Below are positions 56,476-64,000 of a stretch of 64,000 nucleotides of DNA, one piece after another (position 1 is the stretch's first letter; every line of letters begins with the position of its first letter). The translations under genes were made by a program, and so were the position numbers. Source of the stretch: Eucommia ulmoides (lineage: Eukaryota > Streptophyta > Magnoliopsida > Garryales > Eucommiaceae); assembly GCA_016647705.1 (NCBI GenBank), contig CM028340.1, positions 9,301,001-9,365,000 on the forward strand, in the 5' to 3' direction. The notes below the pieces were generated by a model that was not told the origin of the DNA, did not search any database, and saw nothing but the letters and a program-made list of their open reading frames with translations.

Positions 56476-58535
56476 TGTTAATCCTAAGATTTTGATAGAC
56501 AATTAAATGTTGATATTTTTTGTGGAACTAACAGTTTGATTAAGTGTTTCAGTTTATTAGTTCCAAATGATGAAAATATGATGACAAAGATGATGAAGGA
56601 TTAAGAGGTTGAAGAATTTGAAGAACCAAATTTCAACTCTTAATATCCCAAGTAGGATCACATACGGCACAAAAAGATTTTTAAATAATTTTTATAAATA
56701 TGTGTGTTTTTAATAGGATCCTAATTAGCTAAATTATTTGCTCTTATGTGTAATTGAAAAATAAATATTAATAATTGATTAGAATTGAATTTAAGTATTT
56801 AGTGGAGCTAACCGAGAAAAGAAATTGGTTAAAGGGGCAAAAACGTCCATGAAAATAGATTAAAAACGAATTGAGAGAAGTATTTCAGCATCCATAAGTC
56901 GACAGGTAAGTTGACCGGAGCATAGAAGGAAATGTCTTTGTATTTTTCGGTCGACAGGTAGGTTGACCTGTGCTTAAAAATGAACTCTTTGTATCTATAA
57001 GTCGATAGAGCGGTCAACCTGTATTAAGAAATGGAACTCTCTGAATATCTAGGTTGACAAATAGGTCTATCGATTGACACATAATTCTTGGCTTGGCTAC
57101 ATCCTGAATCGATCGGTCGATAAGTGATCTTGGTCGGTTGACTTATGGGACTGTTTCAGGATATTAGGAAATTCTAGATTTTATTGTGAAAGTAGCCGTT
57201 ACTAGCCATTTTTTGGTTAGGATTCACGAGCGATTTTAGGGATTTAATATTATTTGAGATATGCAACACATATTATAATATCCATATAGATTTGGTTCAT
57301 TAAATTTGAATATTTTTCAAATTGGTACATGTAATACTTTCTATCCTATTTAATTGTGATTGAGAAATATTTTGGGGATTTAATTGAAAAGTTTTAAAGT
57401 TATAATTAAGTGATTTGAACCAGAATGAAGTCTTAATGATATAAGAGATCTATAAGAGCAATTAAGTGTCATAACAAATGGGAACTAGCCGTTAGAGAGC
57501 TTAATTTAAACCCATCTATATAGACATGCATTTTTTATATTAGAGAGAGATATCAAGAGAATTATACTGAGCTTTTCTAAGAAAAATCATATTGAGAATT
57601 GTGAGAGCTTTTCTAAGAGTTATTCTTGAGAATTATTTGTTGTGAATTATTACTACTACCGAATCTGAAGTGACATTGCTATAATTTTTCTTTTGGTGGA
57701 TTCCGAGTGAGATCTTTCCAAATTACTTTCTATTTAGTATTGCTTGATTATATTTGGAATTTGATCTTTAGAAATTATTTTCTGATTTTTTATAGAAAAA
57801 TATTTTTGTAACAACTTCTTGAATCAATTTGATTACGTGCTCAATTACGTGCTACCCATTTTTGTTTAAAATCAGATTTTGAATATCTCATTTTTCTGTC
57901 ACTAGTTTAAGGATATTAATTGAGTTTTAATTTATTTGGGTTGGTAGAAACTCCGAGTGAGAAAAATCACTTGTCAATTTTTAATTGGTGAATTGTTTGA
58001 CAGATTAAATACTGTTGGGAGTATTTAATCTAAGGGTAACTGGTTTCAATCTCTTCTTGTAAAGAGATTGAGCTAGTAATTCTTCCTGGATTGAATTATT
58101 TTATGAGCAATTTTGTAACGGTTCAATCTTTATTGCGTAAAAGGATATTTAGAGTGTTTGAGTGGTTTTGATTCTTTAGCCTTTGTTTAAAAAGAATTAG
58201 GTTATTCTTAAGTCTGTAAAAGGTAGAGGTTATTCCTAAGTCTGGGAAAAAGAATTTGTAAAGGTTGGTTTTGAGTCTGTAAAAGAATCTTTATGAGGGT
58301 TTGGTTCCTACCTTTAAAGGAATTTTGAATTTAGTGGGTGTAACTCTCCGTGGGGCTTGGAAGACTGGATTAACCAAAATTAACTTGGAGAACCAGTATA
58401 AATTTTTGGTATGCTGCTATCTTTACATTATTTATTTTTGTAACTTGGTGTGCACCTAGTTAATTTTATATTTCCTCTATGATATAAAGATAATAATTAA
58501 TTTAGGATTAAAATTAATTATTTGGATTATTAAAG

Positions 58536-58566
<31 letters not shown>

Positions 58567-58621
58567 CTGATAGTTTTTTATCTACCCAATTTACCTCCCT
58601 CTTGGGTTGTTCACTGGGCCA
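56476..58621 (+). mobile_element. 5' LTR of the plus-strand Sirevirus-like element (~2146 bp)
   Basis: Starts TGTTAATCCTAAGATTTTGA and ends 'ttcactgggcca' before ATAATTGGTATCAGAGC. It contains repeated gttgacc/tcgacaggt units (56890-57140) and 'aagtctgtaaaag' units (58200-58310). A poly-T run lies at 58539-58566. Confidence 0.8.
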
Positions 58622-58626
58622 ATAAT

Positions 58627-58638
58627 TGGTATCAGAGC
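58627..58638 (+). other. Primer-binding site (initiator tRNA-Met type)
   Basis: ttggtatcagag, the standard copia PBS, six bases after the LTR end. Confidence 0.9.
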
Positions 58639-58689
58639 TGGTTTAGCTTGACACACACTTAGCTAATAAAGATCACATACCGCACATAA

Positions 58690-60170
58690 TAGGCACACTA
58701 GCTGAGGAGCAGTCTATGTGCCAACCACTTTTATTTGCAAGTGAAAGTTATTTATTCTGGAAAGACAGAATGATAGCATTCCTTCAGGCTACAAATTACG
58801 ATGTGTGGATAACAATCGAGGATGGTCCATTTTTTCTAAGGGAAAACGGAGTCGAGAAGAAGAAAGAATAGCTAACTGCTTCTGATAAGCAGAAACTCTC
58901 TATAAACTCTCAGGCTATTAACATTCTATTTTTCTATTTAGATGCTAATGAATATTCTAGAGTTTCAGGTTGTAAATCTACAATAGAAATATGCAATAAG
59001 ACAAGTTACCCACGAAGGGACAAGTCAAGTGAAGCAATAAAAAATCAATGCTCTTATGAAGAAATTTGAATTGTTCAGAATGGAAGAAACTGAAACGATT
59101 CATGAGATATATACTCGCTTCAACAACATTTGCAATCACTTGAGTTAACTTGAAAATCCATACTCCATGGAAGATAGAGTTCAAAAGGTCCTAAGATCTT
59201 TAACAAAAATATGGGAGTCAAAGGTGACGACAATTGAGGAAGTTAAGGATCTTGGTAAATACGAAATTGATGATCTCATAGACAACTTGATGACTCATGA
59301 ATCAGTGATTAAAGGATATGAGAATGATACCAAAAATAGAAAGAGTAAATCCTTGGCGCTAAAAGCTCAGAAAATTGAAAAAGATGATGACAGTGATGAT
59401 GAAAGTCTTGACAGAAAGTAAGAGAGAGATGTGGCGCTTCTCACAAAGAATTTTAGAATAATGACTCGGCGCACATTCCGCGGGAGAAAAAACCTCAACA
59501 TGACTAAAGTGGAATGTTACAACTGTCATAAGACCGGTTACTTTCAAAATGATTGTCCCGAACTGAAGAATGATAAAGAAAAGGAAAAGAAGAAGAAAGC
59601 AAAGAAGAGTAAGAAGAAATCCATGAACGCTACTTGGGATGATATTGAATCAAATAGCATAGAAAAATAAGACAGTGAAAATATGTCCATGTTTGCATTG
59701 ATGGCCACTGGTGGTGAGGTAACTAAAAGTTCAAGTTCTTATCCTTTAGATTTTGATGAATTATTTGATATTTATCAAGAACTTTCTTATGATTCTAAAA
59801 ATCAGTGTTCTAATATAAATGCCCTTCAAAGTACAAATAATACATTAAACAAGCAAGTGATGGACTATGAATCTGAAAACAATAAATTAAAATCCAAGTT
59901 TACAGATTTGCATTCAATTGTTCTCAAATTCACCGACGGTGAAAATAACTTGAAAAAACTTTTGGGAAGTTCACGTGGAGTTTTCGATAAATCCATTATT
60001 GGATTTCAAAAAAAATCTTAAACAAAAATATTTTCACAATTTTTTTTTTTTTCTGAAACCAAGGATCTTATTAGATGTTTTAAATGTAATGTTGTGAGGC
60101 ATACTATTCGTAGATGTTTTGCTAAAATATCTAACTATAGACAAGTTTGGGTTCCAAAAAGGAACTAAAA
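58690..60170 (+). pseudogene. Sirevirus-like copia gag with two CCHC knuckles
   Basis: In order: WKDRMIAFLQATNYDVWITI (UBN2-type gag start), ELFRMEETETIHEIYTRFNN, the frame 59167-59421 (MEDRVQKVLRSLTKIWESKV), a first knuckle CYNCHKTGYFQNDC at 59515-59556 with Y in place of H, a lysine-rich stretch, a coiled-coil-like region at 59683-60021 (LQSTNNTLNKQVMDYESENN), and a second knuckle CFKCNVVRHTIRRC followed by VWVPKRN at about 60075-60165. The same ending occurs on the minus strand at 22491-22793. At least four stops or shifts break it, and it is cut at about 60172 by the Tat-lineage sequence. Confidence 0.82.
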
Positions 60171-60174
60171 TTAT

Positions 60175-61385
60175 CATTAGGCAGAGGTTCCCTAGGGGGA
60201 ACTGCCAAGGAGGGAGAAGAGATTGACAAAATGAGCTATGTTGGCGAGGCCCCTGCTGGGGTAGAGAATGTACCGAAGAGAATAACTAGAAAGGAATAGT
60301 AATGGCGGGAGGCCGAAGCTGCGGCCTGGAAGAAGATTTTACCACAATCTGAACAGACCCCATGCTCTTTTCCGGGAAGGACAATGTTGGGGAAAGCCAA
60401 GAGAAAGGAAAGAGAAAAACAGGAAGGTCAAGGGCTGAAGGTGCAAAGAAGGCCAGGGTTGACGGGGCTTTTGGAGCCCCTCATCCAAGTAAAACTTCCA
60501 TTGCTGCATACCTCCCATCTTCAGATGCCAGTCCCCTTCTCAGCCAAGGAAATTGGTTGGCCCAGAGGTGCTATATGCTTACTTTAGCAATGTCATCCCC
60601 CCTCCCCCCCCAAGATCATGAACAAATAAATGCTGAGACGGATGCGAAGTTTGTTGCCACATTATAGATAGATGCGCTACTGGTAAGGTTAATATTGAGA
60701 TTTACTTGAATTACTCATTGCAATTAGTTTTTGGGCAGCGATACAACATTTTTTCCTTTTCTATGCTATACAGGTGTCGTCTAGGATCTCATCTCTGACT
60801 GGACGCCTCCATGCTTCCTTTGAGAGATAGTCGAAACTTGGCAAAGAGTGTAGACAGCATGTGGCCTAGGCAAAAAGATGGCAAGATATGAGCAAACAAC
60901 TGATTGGTGAATGAGAACGATTCCAGGGAGAATGTAAAAAATTGACCGAGGAGAAGGCAAAGCGGGTTGAGGAGAAGAATGCCCTCGAATCCCGTTCTAG
61001 CAGGCTTGAGGTTGATCTCACCCCCGTTTGGGAGAGGATGGAGGAGATGAAAAAGCAGCACAGTGTTGCCATTGCAAAAGCTAAGGTGAATGTTGTTAAC
61101 GAATGGAAGGAGTCTCCAGCCTTTGGCAAGATGAAAACACTCCTGGCTGTCGAGATGGTGGAAAATGGGCATAGGTATACGATCCGCAATCTGCAACGCC
61201 AACACCCAAACTTCTCAGTGGACGACGTTGGCATGGACTATTCTAACATTGAGGAAGATGTCGGCCTTGAGATGGGGAATGTTAAAGTTAAACAAGGAGG
61301 TGTAGATTCTATAATGGTAGAGATCAATGACGAGAAGGAGGACATTGGAGCCGACCAAGGAAATGCTGAAACCGAGATGGACTAA
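60175..61385 (+). pseudogene. Antisense ORF of a Tat-lineage Ty3 element, spliced
   Basis: Lies on the strand opposite to the integrase at 63015-63995. Exon 1 includes 60362-60682 (ESQEKGKRKTGRSRAEGAKK, SKTSIAAYLPSSDASPLLSQ); exon 2 starts at 60774 (VSSRISSLTGRLHASFER) and runs into the open frame 60942-61385 with a coiled-coil-like stretch (KRVEEKNALESRSSRLEVDL) and an acidic tail. With the intron removed the frame is kept from exon 1 to 61385, apart from four in-frame stops. Antisense ORFs between pol and the 3' LTR are known in Grande/Retand-type Tat elements; their role is not established. No catalytic motif seen. Confidence 0.65.
60683..60773 (+). other. Spliceosomal intron (91 bp) in the antisense ORF
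   Basis: Donor ctg|gtaagg at 60683, T-rich tract 'ttttttccttttct' at 60750-60763, acceptor ctatacag|gtg ending at 60773. Phase 0 on both sides joins exons that share one frame. Confidence 0.7.
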
Positions 61386-63014
61386 ACGCTGGCTTAGGTG
61401 ATATAGATACCATTCCAAGGAACATTGAGGCCGGGCAGGATGAACCCCCCACTAGTGAAGGCGAAGCCAAACCGTCCCCCATTGGCCAGTAGCAAACTTT
61501 TAATCCCATCCCCCCTATCCTAGACCAATCAAAACTTGAACTTGTCTTGTCTTTTTTTTTTTTCTTTTTTTTTTTTTTTGTACGTCTTTTTGGTGCTGAG
61601 CCCCTTTGTGAGAAGGGCCCTTTGGTAATGGGTTTTGGGTCCTTAGATTTGTAATGAATGTTGAATGAATCAATGAATATTTCTTTTTTATTTCTTCCCG
61701 GAAGATTCTGAACACTTGCAATTTTTTGCATGATCTTCTTTATTGATGTTGAATTTGTGAATGTATGCCTTTGATTTTTTGCCTTTGTCTATCCTTGGGG
61801 AGTTGTACACTTTGGAGTAGGAATGATTTCTTTTCCCTACGGCGGAGCTTTGTTCGTATCCTTATCTTGGAAACACTGAGATAGGAAGATGTCTGAGCTC
61901 AGTAAATTGATAGAACATAGAGTTGGGTTCTTGCTTGGGAAATTTCTTGAACTCATCTCGGAGATGGACTTGAGTCCCTACTTGGTCCTTTTTAAAGACT
62001 TGGACATTACTGGACTTTTCTTAACCATTATGTCTCCTTGTCGGCCAATTTTTAAGACTAGGGGCATTTTTAGCTATAATACTTGCTTTATGCCCTTTGC
62101 CTTAGACAATTGGACGCCCTTTTGACTTTCTTTCCTGATCTTGGCAGTGCTATGCTCTAGATGGACAATCCATAACACTTGTGTAATTTTGCTTGAAAAT
62201 GCAATTTTTGCTTGAAAAAATTCAAGTCTCGGACAAATGACCGTGAAGAAGTCACACTTCTCTTCTCGGACTTAAATGCTGAGAATTGATCATGCTTCCC
62301 CTTCTAGGGAAAGACATTATTTCATGCTGTGTCACCACATCCATAACCTCCCTACACCCTAGCCCAGCATCCGAGCAGAGCTCAGGTGGTAGGTTAAAAT
62401 CCCAAGGGTAGTACCTGTATGGAATCTGGCCCTCACAGTCCCCAGTAGAGTGACCTCAGGTCGATCCCCTATGGCCGGTCACAGGTGGGTTCTCCTTAGT
62501 GGGGCCCATCCCTAAGCCTTTTTGGGTTATCCCAAATTGTCTTTCCAGGGACATCTTTCCTTTGTGTCGCTTGAGATTAGCTTGGCTAGCAGGGGTGAGA
62601 TTCTTACCCGTAGGTCCTCAAACCCGATCGGCCCAATGCTGTTGGAGGATTATAGATATCAGTCCCTGGGCCAACACTACTGATCTTTGGAGAGGGGTTG
62701 GTTACACACCTAACGCAGTGCACCAGGATGGGTTTCTTTTTAGAAATTACCCCTGACGCTGAGCGTCGGGATACTGTTTATGTTTAATAAGGAGCTAGGG
62801 GCGACACATCTTCATCCGAGAAGGGACGAAGGGTTGCTCATCTCGCTATGCACGCAATTTGGAGATTCGTAGGGAGGGCTCTTCATCTCGATCTGAGTGA
62901 TAGGGGTTGCACTTCTCCGCCATCCATAAAATTTAAAGAATGGAAAATTGGTTGAACAAAATATTACTTCAATTCATACGTAGTTACTTTACAAACTTCA
63001 AAAAGTGAACAACT
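61386..63014. other. Non-coding spacer of the Tat-lineage element
   Basis: Starts with the 3' end of the antisense transcript region (T runs at 61551-61579, then tgaatgaatcaatgaatat). The remainder is GC-richer and without domains; frames at 61889-62125 and 62499-62756 are not recognised. This is the long spacer between pol and 3' LTR typical of Tat elements, read on the minus strand. Confidence 0.5.
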
Positions 63015-63995
63015 TTACAAGTCCATTGGAGCTTCCTCTCCGGGGTAGTAGCATTTCAAATGCTCTACATTCCAAAGGTGCCTTAAAGGGATACTCTCTT
63101 CTGTTTCTAATTCATAAGTACCAAGATGGGCAATACGAGTAACACGATATAGCCCTTCCCAGGATGGGTTAAGCTTGCCTGCAGTTGAATCCTTGGTAGG
63201 TAGGGTTACATTTCGGATAACGAGGTCTCCAACATCGAATGACCTAAGAAAGACCCTTATATTATAATACCTGGCCACCGTTTATTGGTAAGTTGTTTGT
63301 CGAACATGGGCACATTTCATTTTTTCTTCAAGAAGATCAATATTAAGGGCCAAGGAGGCGCTATTTTTATCTGGGCTGAAGATCATTACTGTTCGAGAAG
63401 AGGGCACACTGATCTCAGTGGGGATCACTGCTTTTAACCCGAAAGACATTGTGAAAGGGGTTTCCCTTGTGGGTCCTTGCTGTAGTATGGTATGCTAAGA
63501 GTACAAGGCATATGTCTTCAACCCATCTTCCCTTTGATTTATCTAATCTGGTCTTGAGTCCATAGAGAATTGTGTGGTTAGTAACTTCCACTTGTCTGTT
63601 GGCCTGGGGATGCCCTGGAGATGCGAAGTGGGTCTAAATTTCCAGCCCGGCATAGAATTCCGTGAAGAGATCATTATCGAATTGCTTCCCGTTGTCAGAT
63701 ACGATTCCCTTGGGTATTCTAAAGCGGCACACAACACTTTCCCATACAAAATCTCTTAGTCTTTCCTTGGTGATTCACGCAAATGGCTTGGCTTCTACTT
63801 ATTTTATGAAATAGTCAATTGTGACAGGAAAATCTCTGACATTTATCACATTTTTTGACAAACTCCATGGAGTCCTTGTGCATGTCTGGCCAAAAGTATC
63901 CATGTCTAATACGTTTGTGAACCATAAACCTTTCTCTCGAGTGGTTGCCATACATCCCTTCGTGGATTTATCTCATCACGTAGTTAGATTCTTTT
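63015..63995 (-). pseudogene. Tat-lineage Ty3/gypsy integrase
   Basis: The frame 63015-63278 is the C-terminal domain (FDVGDLVIRNVTLPTKDSTA, GKLNPSWEGLYRVTRIAHLG, LRHLWNVEHLKCYYPGEE) ending in a stop. Upstream on the minus strand: IVSDNGKQFDNDLFTEFYAG with the second catalytic D, HPQANRQVEVTNHTI with the catalytic E region, and further upstream VTIDYFIK and VEAKPFA around 63790-63830 with the first catalytic D. Wording fits the Retand/Ogre branch of Tat. Frames are shifted at about 63290 and contain stops (for example W to stop after YFIK). The rest of pol lies beyond the window. Confidence 0.88.
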
Positions 63996-64000
63996 GTCCT

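Overview
The window is eukaryotic, AT-rich plant DNA, most likely from a gene-poor, heterochromatic part of a dicot genome. I found no intact protein-coding gene, rRNA or complete tRNA. Most of the recognisable sequence consists of decayed, nested LTR retrotransposons (Ty3/gypsy and Ty1/copia), plus a hAT transposon remnant, one likely SINE, microsatellites and minisatellites. The plant assignment rests on primer-binding sites matching plant tRNA-Asp and initiator tRNA-Met, on plant-type gag/pol families, and on the nesting style. I cannot name the species.

Layout: 1-3540 holds a 20-bp minisatellite, the end of a chromovirus-like LTR (minus), a broken coiled-coil-type ORF and a 75-bp tandem repeat. 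3541-14625 is a head-to-tail array of one Ty3/gypsy family, partial LTR-LTR-gag-LTR-gag-LTR, primed by tRNA-Asp, with gag but no pol; its non-coding part carries a 5' half of tRNA-Asp. 15224-22100 is a minus-strand copia element (copia-1), split by a solo LTR at 17450-18884. 22240-25043 is a minus-strand Sirevirus-like copia end (gag, PBS, LTR). 25691-30240 is a second minus-strand copia (copia-2) with a perfect 5-bp target duplication and no gag. About 30520-31490 is an Ogre/Tat-like LTR end and PBS.

36390-37711 is a hAT transposase remnant. 38473-42674 is a non-coding minus-strand LTR element inserted into one unit of a tandemly duplicated host segment, with a likely SINE in its right LTR. 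43048-50580 is a plus-strand copia (copia-3), whose leader was invaded by a complete minus-strand gag-only Ty3 element (43689-49169) related to the array. 50612-58621 is a pile of Sirevirus-like LTRs, an Ogre-like LTR, a chromovirus integrase fragment and a probable solo LTR. 58640-60170 is Sirevirus-like gag. 60175 to the end is a Tat-lineage Ty3 element on the minus strand (integrase at 63015-63995) with an antisense, apparently intron-containing ORF on the plus strand.

The elements do not form a pathway. The interesting content is retroelement biology: a conserved internal module in the gag-only family (tRNA-Asp half, short inverted repeat, polypurine-like tract), repeated ACGT-core motifs in copia leaders, a spliced antisense ORF, and two insertions whose empty sites can be read from paralogous copies in this same window. 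All coding regions are broken, so the calls below are of pseudogenes. Translations and alignments were done by eye; boundaries are good to a few bases where termini are described and approximate elsewhere.
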